Assembly: GCA_947492185.1 (NCBI GenBank)
Contig: CANLMR010000001.1
Coordinates: forward strand, 930,001 to 994,000
Length of the DNA: 64,000 nt
Direction: 5' to 3'
Source: an uncultured Tenacibaculum sp.
GTDB lineage: Bacteria; Bacteroidota; Bacteroidia; Flavobacteriales; Flavobacteriaceae
Shown here: piece by piece, positions 47,306-55,738 of the stretch
How positions within the stretch are numbered: position 1 is the stretch's first letter
Layout of the letters: each line of letters begins with the position of its first letter
Program-made: the position numbers and the translations under genes
The notes under the pieces: generated by a model
The model's input: the letters and a program-made list of their open reading frames with translations, nothing else
What the model was told of the DNA's origin: nothing
Database searches by the model: none

Positions 47306-48553
47306 ATGAATGTACTAAAAATAGCAACAGCAGGTAGTGTAGATGATGGAAAAAGTACTTTAATTGGTAGAATTCTGTACGATACCAATTCATTAACGGA
47401 AGATAAATTACAAGCTATTGAAGAAAAAAGTAGACAACGTGGTTTTGACTATTTAGATTTTTCTTTAGCAACTGATGGTTTAGTAGCAGAAAGGGAGCAA
47501 GGAATAACAATAGATGTTGCTCATATTTATTTTTCAACTGCTAAAACAAGTTTTATTATAGCTGATACTCCTGGTCATATTGAGTATACTAGAAACATGG
47601 TAACAGGTGCATCAAATTCACAGGCTTCAATTATTCTTGTAGATGCAAGAAAAGGAGTTATAGAACAAACCTATCGCCACTTCTTTATAAATAATTTATT
47701 ACAGGTAAAAGAAGTTATAGTAGCTGTAAACAAAATGGATTTGGTTGATTATTCTGAAGAAAAATTCCAACAGATAAAAGGAGAAATAGAATATTTAGCT
47801 CAGAAAAGTGATTATAAAAATCAAAAAATAACATTCGTACCTATTTCTGCATTACATGGAGATAATGTTGTGAATTCTTCATCTAATATTGATTGGTATT
47901 CTGGTAAAAGTATATTGGAATATTTAGAAAATTTAAATCTTGAAGAAAAAGTAAATGATTCTCAAGCTCGTTTTCCAATACAGTCTGTTATTAGACCAAA
48001 AACAGATGAGTTTCATGACTATAGAGGATATGCTGGGAAATTATATGGAGGGGATTTAGCTGTAGGTGATAAAGTAACTGTTTTACCTTCTGCTATTGAA
48101 TCTACTATAAAAAGCATCAATTTTTTTAATCAAGAATTCAATGAAGTAAAGAGTGGAAGTTCGTTTACGCTTACTCTTGAAGATGATGTTAATGTAAGCA
48201 GAGGAGATATGATTGTGAAAAAAGGTGAAGAGCCTCTAATAACAAAGCAGTTAGAAGCAATTATTTGTTGGATGGATAAATCACCATTACAAGCTTCAGA
48301 TAAGTATTATATAAAACATGGTGTAAATGATGCTCAAGTAAAAATTACAAGTCTAGAAAATATTATACATACCGATTTTTCAGGAAAGGACGAAAACCCT
48401 TCAAAATTATCCTTAAATGAAATAGGTAAAGTTCAACTGAAACTAAGTAAATCATTACTTGTTGATAGTTATAAAGAAAATAAATTGAATGGAGCTTTTG
48501 TTCTAATTAATCCAAAAACCAATAATACATCTGGTGTAGGTTTTATAAACTAA
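47306..48553 (+). CDS. cysN: Sulfate adenylyltransferase subunit 1 (GTPase)
   Basis: A 415-residue EF-Tu-like GTPase that drives APS synthesis with CysD. G motifs: AGSVDDGKST, IADTPGH, AVNKMDLV. Length matches CysN alone; there is no C-terminal APS kinase (CysC) domain as in NodQ/CysNC fusions. Confidence 0.96.
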   Translation: MNVLKIATAGSVDDGKSTLIGRILYDTNSLTEDKLQAIEEKSRQRGFDYLDFSLATDGLVAEREQGITIDVAHIYFSTAKTSFIIADTPGHIEYTRNMVTGASNSQASIILVDARKGVIEQTYRHFFINNLLQVKEVIVAVNKMDLVDYSEEKFQQIKGEIEYLAQKSDYKNQKITFVPISALHGDNVVNSSSNIDWYSGKSILEYLENLNLEEKVNDSQARFPIQSVIRPKTDEFHDYRGYAGKLYGGDLAVGDKVTVLPSAIESTIKSINFFNQEFNEVKSGSSFTLTLEDDVNVSRGDMIVKKGEEPLITKQLEAIICWMDKSPLQASDKYYIKHGVNDAQVKITSLENIIHTDFSGKDENPSKLSLNEIGKVQLKLSKSLLVDSYKENKLNGAFVLINPKTNNTSGVGFIN

Positions 48554-48559
48554 TCAATT

Positions 48560-48907
48560 ATGGCAATTATAATTACAGATGAATGCATCAATTGTGGGGC
48601 ATGTGAACCAGAATGCCCTAATACAGCGATTTACGAAGGGGCTGAAGATTGGAAGTATAGTCAAGGAACGTCCTTAGAAGGAGATATTGAGCTTTTGAAT
48701 GGAGTGAAACTAAATGCAGATGATGAACAAGAGCCAATTTCTGATGAATATTATTTCATAGTACCAGATAAATGTACAGAGTGTAAAGGATTTCATGAAG
48801 AGCCACAATGTGCAGCTGTTTGTCCAGTTGACTGCTGTGTTCCAGATGAAGATCACGTAGAAACCGAAGAAAAATTATTACAAAAGCAACAGTTTTTGCA
48901 TAAATAA
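48560..48907 (+). CDS. 4Fe-4S dicluster ferredoxin
   Basis: A 115-residue ferredoxin with [13 protein letters not shown] at the N-terminus and [13 protein letters not shown] with AAVCPVDC further on, giving two 4Fe-4S sites. It probably passes electrons to the sulfite reductase encoded 11 bp downstream. Lies 6 bp after cysN. Confidence 0.92.
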   Translation: MAIIITDECINCGACEPECPNTAIYEGAEDWKYSQGTSLEGDIELLNGVKLNADDEQEPISDEYYFIVPDKCTECKGFHEEPQCAAVCPVDCCVPDEDHVETEEKLLQKQQFLHK

Positions 48908-48918
48908 ACCATAAAGTC

Positions 48919-51021
48919 ATGCAAAGTTTTAGAAGCGAAATAGAGAATCCAATTGTAGAGAAAGATATTCTAGAATTAGAAAGAAAAATCCGCCTGTTTA
49001 AAGAAGGTCAAGTTGATGAAGAACGATTCAGAAGTCTTCGTTTAGCACGTGGCGTTTACGGACAAAGACAGTTAGGTGTGCAAATGGTTCGTATTAAAAT
49101 ACCTTATGGTAAAGTTACCAGTGAACAATTGCATAGAATTGCTGATGTTTCTGATGAATATTCTAGAGGTAGGTTACATATTACCACACGTCAAGATATT
49201 CAAATCCATTATGTGAGTTTAGATAGAACTCCTGAATTATGGGCGCAATTAGAAAAAGATGATATTACATTACGTGAAGCTTGTGGTAATGCGGTTAGAA
49301 ATGTAACTGCATCTGAAACTGCAGGAATAGATCCGAATGAACCTTTTGATATTACTCCTTATGCGCATGCTACATTTCAATTTTTCTTGAGAAATCCTAT
49401 TTGTCAAGAAATGGGTAGAAAGTTTAAAATGTCGTTCTCTTCTACTGATGATGATACTGCTTTAAGTTTTATGCACGATTTAGGTTTTATTGCAAAAACT
49501 AAAAAGATTGGAGATACAGAAGTTAAAGGGTTTAAAGTGTTGTTAGCAGGAGGATTAGGTTCTCAGCCAAGGCACGCAGATGTAATGTATGAATTCTTAG
49601 AAACTGATTTGTTAATACCAACTATTGAAGGTGTATTAAGAGTTTTTGATCGTTTTGGAGAACGTTCGAAAAGAGCAAAGGCACGTCTAAAATTCTTGGT
49701 TAAAGATTTAGGCTTAGACGGCTTTTTAACCTTAGTTGAAAAAGAGAAAAGAGCATTAGCATATCAATCTTATCCAATTGATACATCAGATTTTGAAAGT
49801 GAAATTACTTTTGAATCAATAGAAGTTCCAACTGTTCAAATAGATAATCAACAGGATTTCGATTTATGGAAATCTACAAATGTAATTGCACAAAAGCAAG
49901 AAGGGTTGTTCGCAGTAGGTATAAAAGTACACTTAGGTGATTTTTATACTGATAAGGCTAGAAAATTGGCAGATCTGGTAAAGCAATATGCTGCAAATGA
50001 ATTGAGGTTTACATTACGTCAAAACATCTTGATTCGTCATGTAAGAGAGGAGTTTTTACCTTTTTTCTATACAGAATTAAAGAAGTTAGGATTTACAGAA
50101 GCTGGTTATGATAGCATTGCAGATATCACTGCATGTCCTGGAACAGATACATGTAATTTAGGAATTTCGAGCAGTACAGGAATCGCAGTAGAACTTGAAA
50201 GAGTATTGAAAGCAGAATATCCTCAATACATCAGCAATAAAGATGTAACCATTAAAATTAGTGGATGTATGAATGCTTGTGGACAACACAATATGGCTCA
50301 TATTGGTTTCCAAGGAATGTCAATTAAATCTGGAAATTTAGTTGCGCCAGCATTACAAGTGTTATTAGGTGGTGGAGTTCTAGGAAATGGTGAAGGTCGT
50401 TTTTCGGATAAGGTGATTAAAGTTCCGAGTAAGAGAGGCCCGGAATCGTTACGCCTATTATTGAATGATTTTGATACGAATAAGAATGCTGAAGAATCAT
50501 TTTTAAACTATTATGATAGACAAGGAAAGAATTATTTCTATGACTTATTAAAGCATTTATCAGATACCACAAATTTAGTTGAAGACGATTTTATCGATTG
50601 GGGACATGATAAAAATTATGTGAAAGCGATTGGTGTTGGAGAATGTGCTGGTGTAGTAATTGATTTAGTAGCAACATTACTATTTGAAAGTGAGGAAAAA
50701 TTAGATAATGCAACCGAAGCTTTTGAAAATGGACAATGGTCAGATAGTATTTATTATGCGTATTCAGCTTTTGTAAATACAGCGAAAGCATTATTAACTT
50801 CTGAAGGAGTTAAAACGAATACTCATGATGGAATTATCAATAATTTTCAAGAGACATTTGTAGCCACAAATAGGATTGAATTATCCGAAAATTTCCCTGC
50901 TCTAATTTATCAAATTAATAAAAATAAGCCTTCTAAAGAGTTTGCTTACAATTATTTAAATCAGGCAAAAGGTTTTTATCAAAAAATAGATACATTTAGA
51001 AAATTAGTAGTGGAAAATTAA
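48919..51021 (+). CDS. Ferredoxin-type sulfite reductase with C-terminal HEPN domain
   Basis: A 700-residue protein. Residues 1 to about 545 are a siroheme/4Fe-4S nitrite/sulfite reductase with two repeats (RLHITTRQDIQIHYV; RFTLRQNILIRHV). Cluster/siroheme cysteines are C406 and C412 (CPGTDTC) and C450 and C454 (SGCMNAC). From about 565 a helical HEPN domain follows (SIYYAYSAFVNTAKALL; then VKTNTHDGII), with the late histidine but no clear RxxxxH ribonuclease motif. Sulfite rather than nitrite is inferred from the operon. Confidence 0.92.
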   Translation: MQSFRSEIENPIVEKDILELERKIRLFKEGQVDEERFRSLRLARGVYGQRQLGVQMVRIKIPYGKVTSEQLHRIADVSDEYSRGRLHITTRQDIQIHYVSLDRTPELWAQLEKDDITLREACGNAVRNVTASETAGIDPNEPFDITPYAHATFQFFLRNPICQEMGRKFKMSFSSTDDDTALSFMHDLGFIAKTKKIGDTEVKGFKVLLAGGLGSQPRHADVMYEFLETDLLIPTIEGVLRVFDRFGERSKRAKARLKFLVKDLGLDGFLTLVEKEKRALAYQSYPIDTSDFESEITFESIEVPTVQIDNQQDFDLWKSTNVIAQKQEGLFAVGIKVHLGDFYTDKARKLADLVKQYAANELRFTLRQNILIRHVREEFLPFFYTELKKLGFTEAGYDSIADITACPGTDTCNLGISSSTGIAVELERVLKAEYPQYISNKDVTIKISGCMNACGQHNMAHIGFQGMSIKSGNLVAPALQVLLGGGVLGNGEGRFSDKVIKVPSKRGPESLRLLLNDFDTNKNAEESFLNYYDRQGKNYFYDLLKHLSDTTNLVEDDFIDWGHDKNYVKAIGVGECAGVVIDLVATLLFESEEKLDNATEAFENGQWSDSIYYAYSAFVNTAKALLTSEGVKTNTHDGIINNFQETFVATNRIELSENFPALIYQINKNKPSKEFAYNYLNQAKGFYQKIDTFRKLVVEN

Positions 51022-51033
51022 AATTTTACAGTC

Positions 51034-51795
51034 ATGATTATACCTAAATTAACCATAGTTGGAGCTGGTCCTGGAGATGCAGATTTAATTACAATTAAAG
51101 CGATAAAAACATTAAATGAGGCCAATGTAGTTTTATATGATGCATTAGTAAATCCTGATTTATTAGATCATGTGAATCCTAATGCCGAATTGATTTTCGT
51201 AGGAAAAAGAAGAGGGTGTTATCGTTATCAGCAAGAACAAATAAATGAGTTAATTGTTGCAAGAGGTAAATCGCATGGTCATGTGGTAAGATTAAAAGGA
51301 GGAGATCCATTTGTGTTTGGTAGAGGAGCAGAAGAAATGGAGTATGCCGCTGAAAATGGTTTACAAGTAGCTATGGTTCCTGGTATTTCATCATCACTGG
51401 CAGTTCCTGCATATCAAAATATTCCTTTAACTAAAAGAGGTAGTTCAGAGAGTTTTTGGGTAATTACAGGAACTACAAAACATCACAAATTGTCTGATGA
51501 TGTGGCTTTGGCTGCAAAATCAAGTGCTACGGTGGTAATTTTAATGGGAATGGGAAAGCTATCTCAAATTGTGAAGTTTTTTCAAGTAGAAGGTAAAAAT
51601 GAATTGCCAGTAGCAATTATCCAAGATGGAACAACAACGAGAGAGAAAATTGGAATAGGAACTGTGGATACAATTGAAGCTATTGTTGAAGAAAAACAGT
51701 TAAGCAATCCAGCAATAATAATACTTGGCGATGTTGTAAAACACAGAAATAAAATACTAGAAATACAACAAGAGGTTTTAGTAAAATCTGAATAA
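51034..51795 (+). CDS. cobA: Uroporphyrinogen-III C-methyltransferase
   Basis: A 253-residue SUMT that methylates uroporphyrinogen III twice to precorrin-2, the first step of siroheme synthesis. Motifs: IVGAGPGDADLITIKA, RLKGGDPFVFGRG and VVPGISS-like MVPGISSSLAVPAY. It supplies siroheme for the sulfite reductase 12 bp upstream. The second siroheme gene follows at 1 bp. Confidence 0.95.
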   Translation: MIIPKLTIVGAGPGDADLITIKAIKTLNEANVVLYDALVNPDLLDHVNPNAELIFVGKRRGCYRYQQEQINELIVARGKSHGHVVRLKGGDPFVFGRGAEEMEYAAENGLQVAMVPGISSSLAVPAYQNIPLTKRGSSESFWVITGTTKHHKLSDDVALAAKSSATVVILMGMGKLSQIVKFFQVEGKNELPVAIIQDGTTTREKIGIGTVDTIEAIVEEKQLSNPAIIILGDVVKHRNKILEIQQEVLVKSE

Positions 51796-51796
51796 G

Positions 51797-52384
51797 ATGA
51801 GTGAAGAAAGAAATAATTTATATCCAATTTTTTTAAAGGTAAAACAATTAGAAGTTTTAATTGTAGGAGGTGGAAATGTAGCCGAAGAAAAGCTAACCTT
51901 TCTTTTAAAATCTAGTCCAGATGCCAAAGTAACGATAGTATCTCCAATGTTTAGAGAAGGAACTATTGAATTAGCAAAAAAAGGAGCTGTTACCTTGATT
52001 GAAGATTCTTATAAAACATCTTATTTGAATGGTAAACATATGGTGATTGCTACAACAGATAAGCCTGAAGTAAATGTTCAGGTATATATGGATTGTCGAG
52101 AACAACAGAAATTAGTGAACGTAGCAGATAATCCTCCATTTTGTGATTTTTATATGGGTGGGATTGTAACTAAAGGAAATGTGAAAATTGCAATTTCAAC
52201 AAATGGAAAATCACCAACAACAGCAAAAAGATTACGTCAGTTTTTTGAAGAGGTAATTCCAGATAAAATTGACGATTTGGTTAAAAACCTAAACGGTTAT
52301 AGAAAAACAATAAAAGGAAACTTTGAACAAAAAGTAGAACAACTAAACGAGTTCACAAAGAGCTTAGTAGAAAAGCAAGAGTAA
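51797..52384 (+). CDS. Precorrin-2 dehydrogenase / sirohydrochlorin ferrochelatase
   Basis: A 195-residue protein equal to the N-terminal half of CysG (Met8-like). The NAD site is VLIVGGGNVAEEKLTFLL; ADNPPFCDFYMGGIVTKGNVKIAISTNG (in part) is the family core. It oxidises precorrin-2 and inserts iron. The CysG functions are thus split between this gene and cobA. Its stop overlaps the next start by one base. Confidence 0.93.
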   Translation: MSEERNNLYPIFLKVKQLEVLIVGGGNVAEEKLTFLLKSSPDAKVTIVSPMFREGTIELAKKGAVTLIEDSYKTSYLNGKHMVIATTDKPEVNVQVYMDCREQQKLVNVADNPPFCDFYMGGIVTKGNVKIAISTNGKSPTTAKRLRQFFEEVIPDKIDDLVKNLNGYRKTIKGNFEQKVEQLNEFTKSLVEKQE

Positions 52385-53439
52385 TGATAGAGACAGATAT
52401 ACTGATTATTGGAGCAGGTCCAACAGGTTTATTTACAGTTTTTGAAGCAGGATTATTAAAATTGCGTTGTCATTTAATAGACGCATTACCACAACCAGGT
52501 GGACAATGTTCGGAGATTTATCCTAAAAAACCGATTTATGATATTCCGGCTTATCCAGAGATTTTAGCTGGAGATTTAACCCATAAATTATTAGAACAAG
52601 GAAAACAGTTTCAACCTGGATTTACCTTGGGAGAACGTGCTGAAACAATCGAAAAACAAGATGATGGTAGTTTCATTGTAACTACAAATAAAGGAACAAA
52701 ACACAAAGCTCCAGTTGTTGCAATAGCAGGAGGGTTAGGAAGTTTTGAACCTAGAAAACCTCAGATAGATAATTTAGCTCAATTTGAAGATAAAGGAGTT
52801 GAATACATGATTAAAGAACCTGAACTGTATCGTGATAAAGATGTTGTAATTGCGGGAGGAGGAGATTCGGCTTTAGATTGGTCTATTTTCTTATCTGATG
52901 TGGCAAAATCAGTTACATTAATTCATAGACGAAATGAATTTAGAGGAGCTTTAGATTCAGTGGAAAAAGTACAAGAACTTAAAAACTTAGGTAAGATTAA
53001 TTTAATTACTCCAGCTGAGGTGAAAGGAATTCTTGGAGACGATCATGTAACAGGAGTTGTGGTTGAACAAAAAGATAAGGAACCATTTATTTTAGATACC
53101 GATCATTTTATTCCGCTATTTGGTTTGGCACCGAAACTAGGTCCAATAGGAAACTGGGGATTAGAAATAGAGAAGAATGCCATTAAAGTAGATAACTCAC
53201 TAGACTATCAAACAAATATTCCTGGAATTTATGCGATTGGGGATGTAAATACATATCCAGGGAAATTGAAGTTAATTTTATGTGGATTCCATGAAGCTAC
53301 TTTAATGTGTCAAAGTGCATATAAAAGAATTTTCCCGGACAAGAAGTATGTAATGAAATATACTACTGTAGGAGGAGTTCAAGGTTTTGATGGAACTAAA
53401 AAAGAAGCACCAAAAGCAGTGGTTAAAGCTATTGAGTAA
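52384..53439 (+). CDS. Ferredoxin-NADP+ reductase (thioredoxin-reductase-like)
   Basis: A 351-residue flavoprotein. FAD motif: DILIIGAGPTGLFTVFEAG; NADPH motif: VVIAGGGDSALDWS; C-terminal FAD contact: GIYAIGDVNTYPGKLKLI. The thioredoxin-reductase CxxC is missing, which marks the FNR type. It likely feeds NADPH electrons to the ferredoxins of this operon and so to sulfite reductase. Confidence 0.93.
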   Translation: MIETDILIIGAGPTGLFTVFEAGLLKLRCHLIDALPQPGGQCSEIYPKKPIYDIPAYPEILAGDLTHKLLEQGKQFQPGFTLGERAETIEKQDDGSFIVTTNKGTKHKAPVVAIAGGLGSFEPRKPQIDNLAQFEDKGVEYMIKEPELYRDKDVVIAGGGDSALDWSIFLSDVAKSVTLIHRRNEFRGALDSVEKVQELKNLGKINLITPAEVKGILGDDHVTGVVVEQKDKEPFILDTDHFIPLFGLAPKLGPIGNWGLEIEKNAIKVDNSLDYQTNIPGIYAIGDVNTYPGKLKLILCGFHEATLMCQSAYKRIFPDKKYVMKYTTVGGVQGFDGTKKEAPKAVVKAIE

Positions 53440-53771
53440 TGGAGCAAGATGTTAATATAAAAATTAAAGACCGTGACGGTGTAATTCATGAGGTAGTTGC
53501 TCCGACAGATATGGCAATGAATCTAATGGAGGTTGTACGTTCTTATGAACTTGCTCCAGAAGGAACAATTGGAATTTGTGGAGGAATGGCCATGTGTGCA
53601 TCTTGTCAATGTTATGTGAATTCTAGCCATGAACTACCTCAAATGACAGATGATGAAGATGCTATGTTAGCAGAAGCATTTGATGTGCAAGATAATAGTA
53701 GATTGGGGTGTCAAATTCAAATTACTTCAGCATTAGAAGGGTTAGAAGTTGAATTAGCGCCAGAGAGTTAA
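53439..53771 (+). CDS. 2Fe-2S ferredoxin
   Basis: A 110-residue adrenodoxin-type ferredoxin. Cluster ligands: GICGGMAMCASCQC, with the fourth cysteine in RLGCQIQ. Start overlaps the reductase stop by one base (TAATG). Second ferredoxin of the operon; predicted partner of the upstream reductase. Confidence 0.94.
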   Translation: MEQDVNIKIKDRDGVIHEVVAPTDMAMNLMEVVRSYELAPEGTIGICGGMAMCASCQCYVNSSHELPQMTDDEDAMLAEAFDVQDNSRLGCQIQITSALEGLEVELAPES

Positions 53772-53773
53772 TG

Positions 53774-53837
53774 CTGAATTTATTTCAGTATCTAAATGAA
53801 CTCGTTTCAACATATAAGTAGAATTAATTCAGTATCT
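53774..53837. repeat. Cluster of CTGAA...TTCAG hairpin repeats
   Basis: Copy 1, CTGAATTTATTTCAGTAT (53774-53791), is a 5-bp hairpin. Copy 2 (ATGAACTCGTTTCAACAT, 53796-53813) and copy 3 (AGAATTAATTCAGTATCT, 53820-53837) are degenerate. Copy 1 is identical over 18 bp to 55651-55668 within the metH riboswitch. Confidence 0.65.
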
Positions 53838-53873
53838 TATACAATAGATTAATATCAAGTTAAAAAAAGAAAA

Positions 53874-54596
53874 ATGCAGTTTAGTAACTACAATTTATCA
53901 TTGAAAGATGATGTAGAACTTTTTACAAAGCAACTATTTTACTCGTTGTTTGAAGATGTTTGTCAAGATAAGGCCAAACATTTAAAACAACAGTTTATTA
54001 GTATTTTGGAAGGTTTGTCGTTACCAAAAGCAGAAGAAATATGGATGTATTATCAAACTTCTTTTTGTGATATCCGACAAAAATTAGATTTGGATGCGAA
54101 GGCTTTTGAAGCAACCGATCCTGCCTGTAAAAGTTTAGGAGAAGTATATCTGGCCTATCCTGGATTTCATGCCATTGCTATTTACAGATTAAGTCATGAA
54201 TTGTATAAGATTGATGTACCTATTATACCAAGAATGATGAGTGAATATGCGCATAGTCTTACTGGAGTTGATATTCATCCTGGTGCAACTATTGGAAATT
54301 CTTTTTTTATTGATCATGCTACCGGTGTTGTTATTGGAGAAACAACAATCATTGAAAATAATGTAAGTATTTATCAAGGAGTAACATTAGGTGGTATTCA
54401 AGTTAAAAAAGAATTAGCAGAAGTAAAAAGACATCCAACAATTGGGAGTAATGTTACCATATATGCTAACGCAACCATATTAGGAAATATAACAGTTGGA
54501 AAAAATAGTGTGATTGGCGCAAATGTATGCATTACTCAATCTATAGAGCCAAACTCAACCGTAATTTATAAATCTCAAAACAGTATTTATACTTAA
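53874..54596 (+). CDS. cysE: Serine O-acetyltransferase
   Basis: A 240-residue hexapeptide acyltransferase that makes O-acetylserine. The helical N-terminal part contains DPACKSLGEVYLAYPGFHAIAIYRLSH; the beta-helix includes GVDIHPGATIGNSFFIDHATGVVIGE with the catalytic histidine. It feeds the cysteine synthase gene 10 bp downstream. Confidence 0.94.
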   Translation: MQFSNYNLSLKDDVELFTKQLFYSLFEDVCQDKAKHLKQQFISILEGLSLPKAEEIWMYYQTSFCDIRQKLDLDAKAFEATDPACKSLGEVYLAYPGFHAIAIYRLSHELYKIDVPIIPRMMSEYAHSLTGVDIHPGATIGNSFFIDHATGVVIGETTIIENNVSIYQGVTLGGIQVKKELAEVKRHPTIGSNVTIYANATILGNITVGKNSVIGANVCITQSIEPNSTVIYKSQNSIYT

Positions 54597-54606
54597 AATA
54601 AAGTAT

Positions 54607-55494
54607 ATGAATTCAAAGAATATAACAAATTTTGTAGGTAATACGCCTTTAGTAGAAGCTACAAATATTATAAATAAAGAAAATGTTCGATTGTTTTTAA
54701 AACTTGAAGGACATAATCCTGGAGGTAGTGTAAAAGACAGAGCTGCCTATTTTATGATTTCTGAAGCATTGAAAAAGAAAAACATAAAAAAAGGAGATAC
54801 TTTAGTTGAAGCAACTAGTGGAAATACTGGTATTGCTTTGGCTTTAATGGCTAAGGTTTTAGGAGTGAATATGGTTTTAGTAATGCCAGAACACGCAACA
54901 ATTGAAAGAGTAAAAACGATGCGTGCTTACGGAGCAGAAGTTATTTTAACTCCAAGTGAAGTTGGAATAGAAGGTGCAATTGATCATGCGTTGGAATTAA
55001 AATATAAGAAAGGTTATTTCAGACTTAATCAGTTTGATAATTTCGATAATCCAAAAGCACATTATAGTACAACCGGGCCAGAAATTTGGAGAGACACTGA
55101 TGGTAAAGTAACGCATTTCGTTTCTGCGATGGGAACAACAGGAACTATTACTGGAGTTTCAGATTACTTAAAAGAACAAAATAAAGACATTCAAATTGTA
55201 GGAGTTCAACCTAAAGAAGGTGCTCGTATTCCTGGAATTAGAAAATGGCCAGAAGAATATTTACCAGCAATTTTTAAAAGAGAGAAAATTGACCAAGTTT
55301 TAGAAGTTACTCAAGAAGAAGCTAAAGCAATGACAGTTCGTTTAGCTCGTGAAGAGGGTATTTTTGCAGGGATGAGTAGTGGAGGAGCTGCTGCTTCTGC
55401 TGTTAAACTAGCTGAATCTATAGATGAAGGTATTATTGTTTCTATTATTTGTGATCGCGGAGACAGATATTTATCGTCAGATATTTTTATTTAA
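54607..55494 (+). CDS. cysM: Cysteine synthase (CysM type)
   Basis: A 295-residue fold-type II PLP enzyme that makes cysteine from O-acetylserine and sulfide. PLP lysine is in LEGHNPGGSVKDRAA; substrate loop is VEATSGNTGIALA; the PLP phosphate loop is GTTGTITG. Length and the RIPGIRKWPEEYLP segment match CysM. End of the cysteine block. Confidence 0.94.
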   Translation: MNSKNITNFVGNTPLVEATNIINKENVRLFLKLEGHNPGGSVKDRAAYFMISEALKKKNIKKGDTLVEATSGNTGIALALMAKVLGVNMVLVMPEHATIERVKTMRAYGAEVILTPSEVGIEGAIDHALELKYKKGYFRLNQFDNFDNPKAHYSTTGPEIWRDTDGKVTHFVSAMGTTGTITGVSDYLKEQNKDIQIVGVQPKEGARIPGIRKWPEEYLPAIFKREKIDQVLEVTQEEAKAMTVRLAREEGIFAGMSSGGAAASAVKLAESIDEGIIVSIICDRGDRYLSSDIFI

Positions 55495-55505
55495 AATAAG
55501 TTAGT

Positions 55506-55513
55506 TACATTTG
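55506..55513 (+). promoter_or_regulatory. Promoter -7 box of the metH riboswitch transcript
   Basis: TACATTTG matches TAnnTTTG and lies 32 bp before the P1 helix of the riboswitch; no clear -33 element. Confidence 0.5.
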
Positions 55514-55544
55514 TAACCATAATTAGTTCATAAACATTATTGTT

Positions 55545-55682
55545 GTTATTACGAAAGGTGGAGGGAATAGACCCTACGAAACCTTAGCAACCCTTTGTTA
55601 ATACTGAATCTTACAGTATTTCAAAGAAGGTGCTAAATTCTACTTTAACACTGAATTTATTTCAGTATTATAGAGAGATAAC
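55545..55682 (+). ncRNA. SAM-I (S-box) riboswitch, metH-metF operon
   Basis: P1: GTTATT (55545-55550) with GATAAC (55677-55682). Core strings as in the first copy: AAAGGTGGAGGGAATAGACC, ACGAAACC, TTAGCAACCC and GAAGGTGCTAAATTCTAC. P4 is ACTGAA-TTTAT-TTCAGT, made of the same 18-bp repeat found at 53774. It should repress split metH and metF when S-adenosylmethionine is plentiful. Confidence 0.93.
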
Positions 55683-55706
55683 TCAAAAGAATATAACTTC
55701 TTCTTT

Positions 55707-55738
55707 TCCTGATAACACATCATAATTTTTTATCAGGA
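55707..55738 (+). promoter_or_regulatory. Hairpin abutting the metH start codon
   Basis: TCCTGATAA (55707-55715) and TTATCAGGA (55730-55738) form a perfect 9-bp stem with a 14-nt loop, ending directly before the ATG at 55739. It can hide the ribosome landing site and is the likely expression platform of the riboswitch. No T-run follows, so translation control is favoured. Confidence 0.65.
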
